The notes under the pieces are model-generated. The model did no database searches and was not told the origin of the DNA. It saw only the letters and a list, made by a program, of their open reading frames with translations. A stretch of DNA of 64,000 nt from Pseudomonas migulae NBRC 103157 (GTDB lineage: Bacteria; Pseudomonadota; Gammaproteobacteria; Pseudomonadales; Pseudomonadaceae). The stretch is from the NCBI RefSeq assembly GCF_002091715.1, contig NZ_BDAG01000032.1, positions 24,621 to 88,620 of the forward strand. The letters run 5' to 3'. This document shows, in pieces, positions 17,872 to 26,819 of this stretch (its first letter is position 1; each line of letters begins with the position of its first letter). The position numbers were made by a program, and so were the translations under genes.

Positions 17872-18552
17872 GTGACCGTGCATAAGCCCATTGATAAAGG
17901 CAACTTGAGCGAACGGGTGTATTCCATTATTCGCACTGCGTTGATGGACGGGCAGTACCAACCCGGCGACCGATTACGCATCAGTACGTTGGCCGAAGAA
18001 TTCGGTGTGTCGATCACCCCGGTGCGGGAAGCGATTTTCCGTCTGGTCAGCGACCATGCGCTGGACATGAAGGCCGCGACCTCGATTTATGTGCCGGAAC
18101 TGACGGTCAGCCAGTTGCGTGAAATTCAGTTGATCCGCCATTTGCTGGAAGGCGAGGCGGCAGGCGTGGCGGCCCAGCGGATCACTCAACCGGAACTGGA
18201 AAAACTCGAAGCCATCCAGGAGGCGTTCCAGAAGGCAGTCCCCGTCGACTACAAACAAGCGGCCCTGCTTAACCGCGAGTTTCACTTCGGGTTGATCTCT
18301 GCGGCGCGCATGCCGGTGGTGTCGAAAACCCTCGAAAACATGTGGGTCATCATGGGACCGCTGCTGAGCCGGTTCCATGCCGAAGTCCCCAAGCGCGAGC
18401 TGGCCAGCGCCGATCACAAGCATTTCGAGGTGCTGGAAGGTCTGCGCACCCGCGACTCGGCCAGAGCCAAAGACGCGTTGCAGGCGGACATCGCCTGGGG
18501 TGAACTGATGATCGATTGGCTGGAGCAAAAGGAAACCCTCGCTGAGGCGTAA
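17872..18552 (+). CDS. GntR-family transcriptional regulator (FadR/FCD type)
   Basis: From a GTG with GGAG eleven bases upstream the product has 226 residues. The start is uncertain: a TTG at 17818 and a second GTG at 17878 are in frame. The N-terminal winged helix contains LRISTLAEEFGVSITPVREAI. The all-helical FCD domain shows LIRHLLEGEAAGVAA and the metal-binding pattern NREFHFGLI and ADHKHFEVL. FCD proteins usually respond to carboxylic acids. It is divergent from the AroE-like unit and probably controls both minus-strand units through the TGATATATCA-type palindromes. It may also control the pdxA-like genes downstream. Confidence 0.87.
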   Translation: MTVHKPIDKGNLSERVYSIIRTALMDGQYQPGDRLRISTLAEEFGVSITPVREAIFRLVSDHALDMKAATSIYVPELTVSQLREIQLIRHLLEGEAAGVAAQRITQPELEKLEAIQEAFQKAVPVDYKQAALLNREFHFGLISAARMPVVSKTLENMWVIMGPLLSRFHAEVPKRELASADHKHFEVLEGLRTRDSARAKDALQADIAWGELMIDWLEQKETLAEA

Positions 18553-18584
18553 CCACGTCGCAACTGCCGATCCCGCTGAACCTG

Positions 18585-18628
18585 TCGCCCGAGCGCTCCC
18601 TTCCGGAGCCTCGGGCGATGTCATTTTT
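18585..18628 (+). terminator. Terminator after the GntR gene
   Basis: TCGCCCGAG pairs with CTCGGGCGA, with an inner GCTCC/GGAGC stem, followed by TCATTTTTA. It lies 33 bases after the stop codon. The remaining gap up to the PdxA-like gene (about 320 bases) shows no gene. Confidence 0.7.
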
Positions 18629-18948
18629 ACGGCTGTGCCCCGTTCAACCCGATATCACTCGGCCTGCTGGGATCAGTATCCCCGCCGGACGCCTTGAACA
18701 AAACGGCTGTTTTCGCAAAGGTGTTGTGACCAGAAATCAGTAATCTCTTCGTCGTCGCAGCCGCAACCGACCCCGCTCAAACCACAGTCTGTGAACGCCC
18801 ACCCCACGTTTTGCACCTTGAAGGCCTACCCCGTCGGCCTAGGATGTCCACAGCGGTTGCACCCAGGCGTCGGCCCGCAAAACCGGGCTTGCTCCCAGGT
18901 GCTCCGATAACAAGAAAGACACATCTTGACCGGACTGGAGAGAATCTG

Positions 18949-19953
18949 ATGAAACCCCTGATTGGACTTATGCTCGGCGATGTCACCGGCATTGGCCCTG
19001 AGTTGGTCGTCAAGCTGTTGTCGACACCTGAGGCACGTGAGCGGGCGGATGTCGTGATCATTGGTGATGAACGGGTGCTCGAACTGGGCATGCGCGATGC
19101 GGGTCGGCGCATTCCGTACCAGAAGATCACGCATCTGAGCGAGGCCGACCACACCCAGACGGCCGTGCCCCTGATCGATCTGCACAACGTTGACCCTGGG
19201 TTGTATGAACGCGGCGTGGTCAACGCGGAGTCCGGTCGGCTGACCGGCGAAACCCTGAAGATCATGACCGACATGGCCCTGGCCGGTGAGCTGGACGGCA
19301 TCTGCTTCGCGCCGCTGAACAAGGCCGGCCTGCACCGCGGTGGCTGGCATTATCACGACGAGCACCAGATGTTTGCCGCCTGGACCGAGCACGTCGGTTA
19401 CTTCGGGGAGGTCAACATCATCCCGCAGTTTTCGACCTTCCGCGTGACCTCCCATGTGGCGCTGCGCAAGGCCGTCGATATGGTGCAACCGGATCGTATC
19501 GAAGGGGCGTTGCAACTGGCCCACGACACCTTGCGAGCACTGGGCAACGACGCGCCGCGAATCGGTGTCGCCGCACTCAATCCCCATGGCGGCGAGAACG
19601 GTCTGTTCGGTGACGAAGAGATCACGATCATTCGCCCGACCCTCGAAGCCTTGCGCTTGAAAGGCCTGGCCTGCGAAGGGCCGTTTCCTTCCGACACGGT
19701 GTTCATCAAGGCGCGCAACGGCGATTTCGACGCGGTGGTGATCATGTATCACGACCAGGGGCAGATCGCGACCAAGCTGCTGGGCTTCTCGTCCGGCGTG
19801 ACCCTGACCGGCGGCCTCAAGACCGTCTATGCCACCCCGGCCCATGGCGTGGCGTACGACATCGTCGGCAAAGGCATTGCCGATGTCGGCGCCATGGCCG
19901 CTGCGTTCCGCGTGGCCGCCGATAACGCCGCCGCGCGCAAGCTCAAACGCTGA
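18949..19953 (+). CDS. PdxA-family dehydrogenase
   Basis: The 334-residue product starts at the ATG preceded by GGAGAG. PdxA-family features are GLMLGDVTGIGPELV at the N-terminus, APLNKAGLHRGG, the HxxH region YHDEHQMFA, and the C-terminal MYHDQGQIATKLLGF with its metal His. Housekeeping PdxA oxidises 4-phosphohydroxy-threonine for vitamin B6. Paralogues (PdxA2 and the terephthalate-diol type) oxidise and decarboxylate other hydroxy acids or dihydrodiols. Here it lies between a GntR regulator and a hydrolase/MFS pair, with no B6 genes nearby, so a catabolic paralogue is more likely. No DUF1537 kinase is present. Confidence 0.85.
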   Translation: MKPLIGLMLGDVTGIGPELVVKLLSTPEARERADVVIIGDERVLELGMRDAGRRIPYQKITHLSEADHTQTAVPLIDLHNVDPGLYERGVVNAESGRLTGETLKIMTDMALAGELDGICFAPLNKAGLHRGGWHYHDEHQMFAAWTEHVGYFGEVNIIPQFSTFRVTSHVALRKAVDMVQPDRIEGALQLAHDTLRALGNDAPRIGVAALNPHGGENGLFGDEEITIIRPTLEALRLKGLACEGPFPSDTVFIKARNGDFDAVVIMYHDQGQIATKLLGFSSGVTLTGGLKTVYATPAHGVAYDIVGKGIADVGAMAAAFRVAADNAAARKLKR

Positions 19954-20019
19954 GCCCTCCACGAATAACAAGAGCAGGGCGTAACGCCCAGGCCAGGCAT
20001 ACCCATCGAGGCTGAGACC

Positions 20020-20898
20020 ATGTTCGAGAACTTCACCAAAACCATCACCAAAACCAGTGGCGCCGACATCGTCACTGTCGTGGGAGGCGAGGGCCCGCCC
20101 TTGCTGCTGATGCACGGCAACCCGTTCAATCACCTGTCCTGGCACAAGATTGCACCGCGCCTGGCCAAGGACTTCACCGTGGTCTGCACCGACTTGCGCG
20201 GCTATGGCGACAGCTCCAAGCCGGAAGGCGGCGGTGATCATTCAGCTTATTCGTTCCGCGCCATGGCCCAGGATCAGGTCGAAGTCATGCAGTCGCTGGG
20301 CTTCGAGCAGTTCTATGCCGCCGGCCATGACCGAGGGGCGCGGGTGTTGCATCGCATGTGCCTGGACCACGGCGACAAGGTGCTGAAAGCCGGTTTCGTC
20401 GACATGCTGCCGCAGCATTACTTGCTCAACAACGTCACGCGCCAGTGGGGCAAATTTTCCTGGCACTGGTTCTTCATGACCCAGGACGCGCCGACGCCGG
20501 AGCGCATGATGAACGCCGATCCGGAATTCTTCATCCTGCGCAAACTGTCGAAGACCGACCAGGGCACCAGCTTCTTCGGGCCCGAAGCGCTGGCTGATTA
20601 CATCCGCTGCATCAAGAACCCGGCCACCACCCACGCCATGTGCGAAGACTATCGCGCCACGTTCGGCATCGACCTGGACATGGACACCGTCGACTTCGAC
20701 GCGGGCCGTCGCATCGATAACCCGGCGCTGATCCTCTGGGGCGAAAAGGGCGGCGTTGGCCGCAACCACAACGCCGCGCAAATCTGGAGCCGCTACGCCA
20801 CCAACATTGTGCAGACCGCCACGGTGCCTTCGGGGCATTACTTGCAGGAAGAGTGCCCGGACGAGACCTACGAGGTGCTCAGCGGCTTCTTCAAGTAA
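20020..20898 (+). CDS. Haloacetate dehalogenase-type alpha/beta hydrolase
   Basis: The 292-residue product matches the fluoroacetate dehalogenase branch of alpha/beta hydrolases. The oxyanion turn is HGNP (32-35). The nucleophile is Asp104 in GHDRGARV, followed by Arg105 and Arg108, which bind the carboxylate in the family. The charge-relay Asp128, the halide-site pair His149-Trp150 in SWHWFF, Tyr211 and the base His273 in SGHYLQEE are all present. The spacing from Asp104 to Trp150 equals that of the well-studied fluoroacetate dehalogenase. It lies between the PdxA-like and MFS genes on one strand. In that context its real substrate may be an ester or lactone, so activity needs testing. Confidence 0.85.
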   Translation: MFENFTKTITKTSGADIVTVVGGEGPPLLLMHGNPFNHLSWHKIAPRLAKDFTVVCTDLRGYGDSSKPEGGGDHSAYSFRAMAQDQVEVMQSLGFEQFYAAGHDRGARVLHRMCLDHGDKVLKAGFVDMLPQHYLLNNVTRQWGKFSWHWFFMTQDAPTPERMMNADPEFFILRKLSKTDQGTSFFGPEALADYIRCIKNPATTHAMCEDYRATFGIDLDMDTVDFDAGRRIDNPALILWGEKGGVGRNHNAAQIWSRYATNIVQTATVPSGHYLQEECPDETYEVLSGFFK

Positions 20899-20907
20899 CG
20901 CCATGAC

Positions 20908-20929
20908 AGGCGGTCCGGGATGACCGCCT
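20908..20929. other. Intergenic hairpin between hydrolase and MFS genes
   Basis: AGGCGGTC and GACCGCCT form a perfect eight-base stem with a six-base loop. There is no T run directly after it, so it may be an mRNA-stabilising or attenuating hairpin rather than a terminator. Confidence 0.5.
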
Positions 20930-20961
20930 GCCCACTACAACTATAAAAAAAGGTGGAAAAA

Positions 20962-22245
20962 ATGATTCCGACTACGCTTGCGCAAAAACGCAGGGCAACG
21001 CTGACCTTCGTGTTGCTGTGCGTCATGGCGTTCATCATGTACGTGGACCGCACCAACCTGGCGGTCGCCGCACCGACGATCAGCAAGGAACTGGGTTTCA
21101 GCAACACCAACCTGGGCCTGATGTTTTCCGCGTTTGCCATCGCCTATAGCTGCTTCATGATTCCCGGCGGCTGGTTCAGTGACCGGATCGGTTCGCGCAA
21201 GGCGATGTTGCTGTACGGCATCATCTGGTCGGTCGCGACCATTGCCACGGGCCTGGTCAGTGGCCTGGTGGTGCTGGTGATTGCGCGTTTCGTGGTCGGC
21301 ATCGGCGAAGCGCCGATCTACCCGACCGCAGCACGCATGATCGCCCGCGCCATCCCCATCACCCAGCGCGGCACAGCCCAGGGCATGATGCACGCGTCAG
21401 GCCGCTTGGCGAATGCCCTGGCACCTTTGATCGTGACGTTCATGATCATCCAGTTTTCCTGGCGCATGACTTTCGTCATTCTCGGCGTGGTGACACTGAT
21501 CTACATGTTCGTCATGTATTTCAGCCTCAGCGAATCGAAGAAACTGGTCGAAGCCACGGCCGCTGCACCGATGGCGCCTGTGGTCGCCGCTCCGGTCAAC
21601 TGGCCGCAGATGCTGCGCCGTGTCTGGCCGGCGGCCGCCACCTGTTTTTGCCACGGTTGGGTGTTGTGGTTTTTCCTCAACTGGATTCCATCGTTCTTCA
21701 CACAGCGCTACGGCATGGACCTGACCCACACCGCCATGTTCTCGACCTTCGTGCTGCTCGGCGGAACGGTTGGCACCGCGGTCGGCGGCATGCTCTCGGA
21801 CTGGCGCTTCAAGGTCACCGGCAATCGCTTGCGCTCACGTCGCGACCTGATCATTTTCGGCTTTCTGGCCTCGATCATTGGTCTGATTCCACTGATGTTC
21901 ACCCATGACCTGATGATCTGCGCCTGTGGCCTGAGCTTCTCGTTCTTCTGCTCGGAACTGGCCGACTCACCGCTCTGGGTGATTGGCACCGAGGTATCCC
22001 ACGCCCACTCCGCGACGTCCAGTGCCTGCACCTTCACCGGCATGGCCTTGGCCGGTGCCGTGTCGCCGGTGGTGATCGGCTGGTTACTGGACATCACCGG
22101 CAATAACTGGTCGGTGGCATTCGGCGCGTCGATCGCCGTGGTGCTGATGGGACCGATATTGGCGATGTTCATCAAACTGGACGACGAACCGGCTCCGGAG
22201 CCCGTTTCATCGTTGCGTTCGAGCGCGCCTGTCGCCCAAAGCTGA
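20962..22245 (+). CDS. MFS transporter, anion:cation symporter (ACS) type
   Basis: The 427-residue product starts at ATG with AGGTGG five bases upstream. It has twelve helices and the ACS hallmarks MYVDRTNLAVAAPTI in helix 1, FSDRIGSRKAM in loop 2-3 and IGEAPIYPTAARMI in helix 4. This subfamily imports organic anions such as hexuronates, glucarate, phthalate or 4-hydroxyphenylacetate. It follows the hydrolase gene by 63 bases. It probably completes the plus-strand pdxA-hydrolase-transporter unit of the GntR cluster, giving that cluster two carriers together with the MHS gene. Confidence 0.87.
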   Translation: MIPTTLAQKRRATLTFVLLCVMAFIMYVDRTNLAVAAPTISKELGFSNTNLGLMFSAFAIAYSCFMIPGGWFSDRIGSRKAMLLYGIIWSVATIATGLVSGLVVLVIARFVVGIGEAPIYPTAARMIARAIPITQRGTAQGMMHASGRLANALAPLIVTFMIIQFSWRMTFVILGVVTLIYMFVMYFSLSESKKLVEATAAAPMAPVVAAPVNWPQMLRRVWPAAATCFCHGWVLWFFLNWIPSFFTQRYGMDLTHTAMFSTFVLLGGTVGTAVGGMLSDWRFKVTGNRLRSRRDLIIFGFLASIIGLIPLMFTHDLMICACGLSFSFFCSELADSPLWVIGTEVSHAHSATSSACTFTGMALAGAVSPVVIGWLLDITGNNWSVAFGASIAVVLMGPILAMFIKLDDEPAPEPVSSLRSSAPVAQS

Positions 22246-22255
22246 AACCGCTGAC

Positions 22256-22306
22256 GGGCCAGGGCGCTTGCGACCTTCCGAGGCGTTGTCGCGTCCTGGC
22301 CCCGTT
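22256..22306 (+). terminator. Probable terminator after the ACS transporter
   Basis: GGGCCAGGGCGC pairs with GCGTCCTGGCCC with a bulge, followed by CGTTTGGTT. The stem is long and the T run is short, so termination is plausible but not certain. Confidence 0.55.
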
Positions 22307-22429
22307 TGGTTATCTTGATTCGAGATAGCCCTGATCGAATTAATTCGCTTCTTTGGATATCTGCGCCTGCGTAGTGTTGGCCTGTCTGAAGAGCAACTTC
22401 CATTCGATCAAAACGGAACACCTTTCCAC

Positions 22430-23704
22430 GTGAATTACTCCGATCGTAACCGGCGGTACTGGCGCCGAAACCTCGCCGTGTGTGTTTTCGGCTCGTTCAC
22501 CACGCTGGTCAGCCTGAGCATGTTGTTGCCCTTTCTGCCGCTGTACGTCCAGCAATTGGGGGTTACTGTGCAGGGTGACGTGGTGCAATGGTCGGCGGTG
22601 GCCTTCGGTGCGACGTTTTTGGGGACTGCTGTAACGGCCCCGATCTGGGGACGCCTCGCGGACCGCTTTGGCCGCAAACCCATGCTGGTCAGGGCGGCCA
22701 TCGGCATGGCCATTGTGATGTCGCTGATTGGCCTGGCGCGGGACGTGACCGAACTGGTCGCACTGCGCCTGGTCGCGGGTCTCATCGGTGGCTACGCATC
22801 CGCCTCGATTGTCATGATCGGCTCACAGGTTCCAAAGGAGAGGGCAGGTTGGGCCTTGGGTGTTCTGTCTACGGGCGCCTTGTCCGGCAATCTGATCGGG
22901 CCATTGGTGGGCGGTTTCCTGCCCGAGTTCGTTGGCATCCGCGGTACGTTTTTCGTCGGCGGCGGGATGATCACGGTCGCTGCCGTTGCCACCATTCTGT
23001 TGGTGCGCGAGGACTTCGATCGCGTGGTGGATGCAAGACAACGGGACCGAAAAAACCAGCCTGAGGAGGCGGGGTCAAAATGGCCGGTCATCGGCGCGCT
23101 GCTCGTGACCGCGATGATGGTGCTCCTGGCCAATATGTCGATCGAGCCGATCATTACCGTCTACATCGGCGACCTCGGCGTACCGTTTGATCGTCAGGCG
23201 CGTGTCGCGGGTTTTGTCATGGCCGCTTCAGCGCTGGGCAGCATTTTGACGGCCGCCAGACTCGGGGCGCTGGCAGACCGGGTCGGCAGCTGGAACGTGA
23301 TCGTCGGCTGTCTGCTGTTGACGGGGCTGGTCATGGTGCCCCAGGCCTTCGTCACGCAATGGTGGCAACTGGCGGTTTTACGCGGTGTCATGGGGATGAC
23401 CCTTGCTGGCCTCCTGCCGGCGATTGCCAAGCTGATCCGGCATTCGGTCGAAGAGCACAGCACCGGGAAAATCCTCGGTTATCTGCAATCGGCGCAGTTT
23501 TCCGGGCAGGTGATCGGGCCACTGATCGGTGGGCAGATCGGTGCTCATTTCGGCTTGCATCATGTGTTCCTGGTGACTGCCGCGCTTCTACTGTTATGCG
23601 CCGCAATGAACGGCTGGATGAGCTATCGCTACGTCGGCGCCAGAGCAGGCACCCCGTCCAGACGAACGCTGTCCAGAAAGGTCGATAACGCGCTGGAAAA
23701 ATAG
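22430..23704 (+). CDS. MFS transporter, DHA1/MdtG-like efflux family
   Basis: The 424-residue product has twelve helices, with the drug:H+ antiporter motif A in GRLADRFGRKPMLV and motif C-like GNLIGPLVGGFL in helix 5. A second motif A-like loop is GALADRVGSW. Relatives such as MdtG export small organic compounds. The start is a GTG with no strong ribosome site. The gene's last 76 bases overlap the 3' end of the convergent LysR gene. It borders the nitronate-oxidation locus and may export a toxic substrate or product, but no shared operator is visible before it. Confidence 0.82.
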   Translation: MNYSDRNRRYWRRNLAVCVFGSFTTLVSLSMLLPFLPLYVQQLGVTVQGDVVQWSAVAFGATFLGTAVTAPIWGRLADRFGRKPMLVRAAIGMAIVMSLIGLARDVTELVALRLVAGLIGGYASASIVMIGSQVPKERAGWALGVLSTGALSGNLIGPLVGGFLPEFVGIRGTFFVGGGMITVAAVATILLVREDFDRVVDARQRDRKNQPEEAGSKWPVIGALLVTAMMVLLANMSIEPIITVYIGDLGVPFDRQARVAGFVMAASALGSILTAARLGALADRVGSWNVIVGCLLLTGLVMVPQAFVTQWWQLAVLRGVMGMTLAGLLPAIAKLIRHSVEEHSTGKILGYLQSAQFSGQVIGPLIGGQIGAHFGLHHVFLVTAALLLLCAAMNGWMSYRYVGARAGTPSRRTLSRKVDNALEK

Positions 23705-24516
23705 CCATCGATGCGTCGCACGAACACTGTCTCTACGTCGGCGATGTCCGGTGTCAGCTCATGCACGTTGACCAACCCGTCACGCAACGCACTGGCGACG
23801 ACGCCTCTGGGTAACAGCGTGACGCCGACGCCGGCGGAAACGCAGGCAACGATGGCTTCGATCGACCCGAACTCGAGCGGCTCGGGCGCCGGGATGCCCA
23901 ATCGGGTGAGCAGGGAATCCAGGCGCTGGCGGTAGGAACAACCGATTCGAAAGACGACGGTCTTCAGGTTGTCGACAGAAGCGACCTCTTCCAGGCGGTT
24001 GACGGCGGTAGACGTTACTAAAACAAGCTCTTCGCGAAAGGCGATCTCACTCAGCAGTTCCGGGTGATTCACCGGCCCCACCACAAATGCGCCCTCGAGC
24101 TGACAGTCGATGACCCCCAGGATCAGGCTGCACGTGGTGCCGGTGCGTATCAGCGGGCGAACGTCCGGGTAGGCCTTGGCGAACCTCGCGATCAGCCGTG
24201 GCAGACGCAGCGCCAGCGTTGTCTCCAGCGTACCGATCTCGAATACGCCCCTTGGATGTCCATCGTCACGCGCGGCGCTGGAGGCATCGAAGAGCAGCTT
24301 CGACAGGCGCGCGGCGAAGGGCAGGATCCGTCGCCCGGCCGGCGTGATCTGGACCCCTCGGGCGCTGCGTTGAAACAGCGCCACGCCCAGCTCCTCTTCC
24401 AGCGCCCGGATCTTCGCCGAAACGTTCGATTGCACGGTGTTCAGTTCGCTGGCGGCCTTGTTCATGCTGCCGTGCCGCGCCACCGCGTCAACCACCTTGA
24501 GATCCGTCACATCCAT
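23629..24516 (-). CDS. LysR-family regulator at the nitronate locus (copy 1)
   Basis: The 295-residue product starts at an ATG with AGGTG upstream. Its winged helix reads VDAVARHGSMNKAASELN and NVSAKIRALEEELG. The effector domain resembles that of the LysR gene at 28.5 kb: both have the TVQSNV recognition helix start, a GTTxxLI/GTTSELI turn, a VVFRIGC/LVFRTGC segment, and AGVGVTLLP/AGMGVTLLP near the end. The two are clearly paralogues that should see similar ligands and DNA. It is divergent from the DUF485-symporter operon. Its likely operator is the motif at 24639-24664. Confidence 0.85.
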   Translation of the reverse strand: MDVTDLKVVDAVARHGSMNKAASELNTVQSNVSAKIRALEEELGVALFQRSARGVQITPAGRRILPFAARLSKLLFDASSAARDDGHPRGVFEIGTLETTLALRLPRLIARFAKAYPDVRPLIRTGTTCSLILGVIDCQLEGAFVVGPVNHPELLSEIAFREELVLVTSTAVNRLEEVASVDNLKTVVFRIGCSYRQRLDSLLTRLGIPAPEPLEFGSIEAIVACVSAGVGVTLLPRGVVASALRDGLVNVHELTPDIADVETVFVRRIDGYFSSALSTFLDSVRLDGVPALAPT

Positions 24517-24638
24517 CGAATTCACCTATCTCTAAAAGCAATAACTGATTCAAACAATACACGTTGAGGAGATTAGGTTTCACGCATCGCAAAAGGCAAG
24601 AAAAGAGGCTACTAGGTTCATCAAAAGAGATCACAAGC

Positions 24639-24664
24639 ATCATTAATCATCGTTTTACATGATC
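24639..24664. promoter_or_regulatory. Shared LysR operator candidate, copy 1
   Basis: A 26-base stretch, starting ATCATTAATCATC and ending TTTTACATGATC, lies upstream of the DUF485-symporter operon. It recurs with a single mismatch at 30259-30284 before the aldehyde dehydrogenase gene. It contains an inverted ATCAT/ATGAT pair, as expected for a LysR-bound site. Confidence 0.7.
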
Positions 24665-24777
24665 CGGTGCCAGGCATAGGTTGAAGGTGCAAATACCCCG
24701 CAGCCAGTGGCAAATCGAGTCTTCGAATTGAGGCTGTGGAACAACAATAAACGCTTCCACTGCAACACGGAGTCAAC

Positions 24778-25092
24778 GTGAACCATGCAATCGAATCAGC
24801 CAGAATTCGCAACCATCCCCGGTATCAGGAATTGGTCTCACGGCAGCGAAGATTCGTCGCCTGTCTTGTTGCCGCAACCCTCGTTCCTTACTTCACTTTC
24901 ATCCTTATCGCCGCGTTCGCACCGCACCTGCTGGCGCAGAAGCTCTCCGCGACCAGCATCATCAACATAGGCTGGCCGCTCGGCGTCGCCTTCATCGTCG
25001 GGGCCTGGTTGTTCACGGGTCTTTACATCCTTCGGGCCAATGGCGAGTTCGACGCACTCACTGCAGAAATTCGCGAAGGAGCCATCGTATGA
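24778..25092 (+). CDS. DUF485 small membrane protein, symporter partner
   Basis: This 104-residue protein has two predicted membrane helices (about 28-50 and 65-87) and the DUF485 N-terminal pattern NHPRYQELVSRQRRF. DUF485 proteins (YjcH in E. coli) are encoded immediately before ActP-type acetate symporters, as here, and are thought to assist them. The start is GTG with GGAG six bases upstream. Its stop overlaps the symporter start in ATGA. Confidence 0.87.
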   Translation: MNHAIESARIRNHPRYQELVSRQRRFVACLVAATLVPYFTFILIAAFAPHLLAQKLSATSIINIGWPLGVAFIVGAWLFTGLYILRANGEFDALTAEIREGAIV

Positions 25093-26762
25093 AACCTCTC
25101 TTTCGCGTCCTCATCGCGCCTGCTCTCCTGAGTGCGGCAGCCACGTGTGCTTCGGCCGCCGAGACCTTGCAGGCGGTTGAAAAACAACCCCTCAACATCA
25201 CCGCCATTGCGATGTTCCTCGTCTTCGTGCTGACGACGTTGGGCATCACTTACTGGGCGGCCAACAAGACTAAATCGATGGACGATTTCTACAACGCCGG
25301 TGGCGGCATCACCGGCTTTCAGAACGGTCTGGCGTTGGCCGGGGACTACATGTCGGCGGCGGCGTTACTGGGTGTCACCAGCATGATTTTCTTCAACGGC
25401 TTCGATGGGGTGCTGTACTCGATCAGTTTCTTCGTCGCCTGGCCATTGCTGTTGTTCCTGTTTGCCGAGCGCATCCGCAATCTGGGGCGGATCACGCTCT
25501 CGGACATTGCATCGTTTCGACTCGATCAAAACCGCATTCGCACCCTGACGGCCTTCGGTTCGTTGACCGTGGTCTGCTTTTATCTGGTGGTTCAGATGGT
25601 AGGCGCGGGGCAGTTGATCCAGCTGCTGTTCGGTCTTCCCTACAACTATGCGGTGATTGCTGTCGGGTTGTTGATGGCGGTCTACGTCACGTTTGGCGGG
25701 ATGGTCGCCACCACGTGGGTGCAGATCATCAAGGCCGGATTGTTGTTGGTGGGCGGAACCTTGCTGGCGGTGCTGGCATTGAGCAAGTTCGGGTTCTCCT
25801 TCGAGCAGTTGTTCAAGCAAGCGGTGGCCGCTCATCACGATGGCGAGCTGATCCTGTTGCCGAGCAAACTGGTGGCCGACCCGTTGGCGCTGATCTCGCT
25901 GTCCCTTGGCCTGGTGTTCGGCACCGCCGGATTGCCGCATATCCTCATGCGCTTTTTTACCGTGCCGGATGCGCGGCAAGCGCGTAAATCGGTGTTTATC
26001 GCGACGGGTTTCATCGGTTTCTTCTACCTGATCGTTGCGGTGCTCGGGCTGGCGGCCATCGTGATTGTCGGGCGCGATCCGGCGTTCTACGAGTCCGGCA
26101 TTCTGGGTGGCAAGCTCATCGGCGGTGGCAACATGCCGGTGATGCACCTGGCCAAGGCCGTTGGCGGTGACCTGTTACTGGGCTTCATCTCTGCCGTTGC
26201 GTTCGCCACGATCCTCGCGGTGGTCTCCGGACTGACGATGGCGGGGACTTCGGCGATTTCCCATGACCTCTACGTCATGGTCTTCAAGAAAGGTCGGGCC
26301 GAAGCGAAGGACGAGCGACGTGTGTCGCGGATCGCTTCGGTTGGCATCGGCATCGTTGCGGTCGTGTTGGGCATCCTGTTCAAGGACCAGAACATCGCCT
26401 TCCTGGTGGCGCTGACGTTTGGCGTGGCGGCCTCGGTCAACTTCCCGATCCTCGCGCTTTCGATGTACTGGAAAGGGCTGACGACACGCGGGGCGTTGAT
26501 CGGTGGGATTGCCGGACTGGTGAGCTCGGTCAGCCTGGTGATTCTCTCGCCGGCGGTGTGGGTCAAGGTGTTGGGCAATCCCGAGGCGATTTTCCCCTTC
26601 GACTATCCGGCGATCATTTCGATGAACGTGGCGTTCTTCTTTACCTGGCTCGGCTCCGTCACCGATCGCAGCGGCGAGGCCATGCTGGAGCGGGAGCGTT
26701 TCGATGACCAGCTCATCCGTGCCCAGACCGGCCTCGGGGCATCGCAGGCGGTCAACCATTAG
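25089..26762 (+). CDS. ActP-like sodium:solute symporter for a short carboxylate
   Basis: The 557-residue product belongs to the SSS family and resembles the acetate symporter ActP. A signal-like first segment ends in SAAE, and about thirteen helices follow. The family region DDFYNAGGGITGFQNGLALAGDYMSAA lies at about 62-88. ActP carries acetate, propionate, glycolate and similar small acids with sodium. Here the downstream nitronate monooxygenase and malonate-semialdehyde enzymes suggest that the carried acid is 3-nitropropionate or a related C3 acid. That is an inference from context. A cytochrome b561 gene follows after 57 bases. Confidence 0.85.
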   Translation: MKPLFRVLIAPALLSAAATCASAAETLQAVEKQPLNITAIAMFLVFVLTTLGITYWAANKTKSMDDFYNAGGGITGFQNGLALAGDYMSAAALLGVTSMIFFNGFDGVLYSISFFVAWPLLLFLFAERIRNLGRITLSDIASFRLDQNRIRTLTAFGSLTVVCFYLVVQMVGAGQLIQLLFGLPYNYAVIAVGLLMAVYVTFGGMVATTWVQIIKAGLLLVGGTLLAVLALSKFGFSFEQLFKQAVAAHHDGELILLPSKLVADPLALISLSLGLVFGTAGLPHILMRFFTVPDARQARKSVFIATGFIGFFYLIVAVLGLAAIVIVGRDPAFYESGILGGKLIGGGNMPVMHLAKAVGGDLLLGFISAVAFATILAVVSGLTMAGTSAISHDLYVMVFKKGRAEAKDERRVSRIASVGIGIVAVVLGILFKDQNIAFLVALTFGVAASVNFPILALSMYWKGLTTRGALIGGIAGLVSSVSLVILSPAVWVKVLGNPEAIFPFDYPAIISMNVAFFFTWLGSVTDRSGEAMLERERFDDQLIRAQTGLGASQAVNH

Positions 26763-26819
26763 GGCCCGGTTCGTACACTTTCCTATCCTGATTTGCGCAC
26801 TCTGCCAAAGGAGTCTGCC

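Noticed and set aside
18826..20241. 471-codon minus-strand frame across the PdxA-like gene
   Set aside because: It is an antisense shadow; the plus-strand genes have clear motifs and ribosome sites.
11448..22245. Amino-shikimate (AHBA-type) antibiotic biosynthesis cluster
   Set aside because: Split transketolase and AroE-like genes occur in such clusters, but there is no AHBA synthase, sugar kinase or polyketide gene. The carriers and the GntR regulator point to catabolism.
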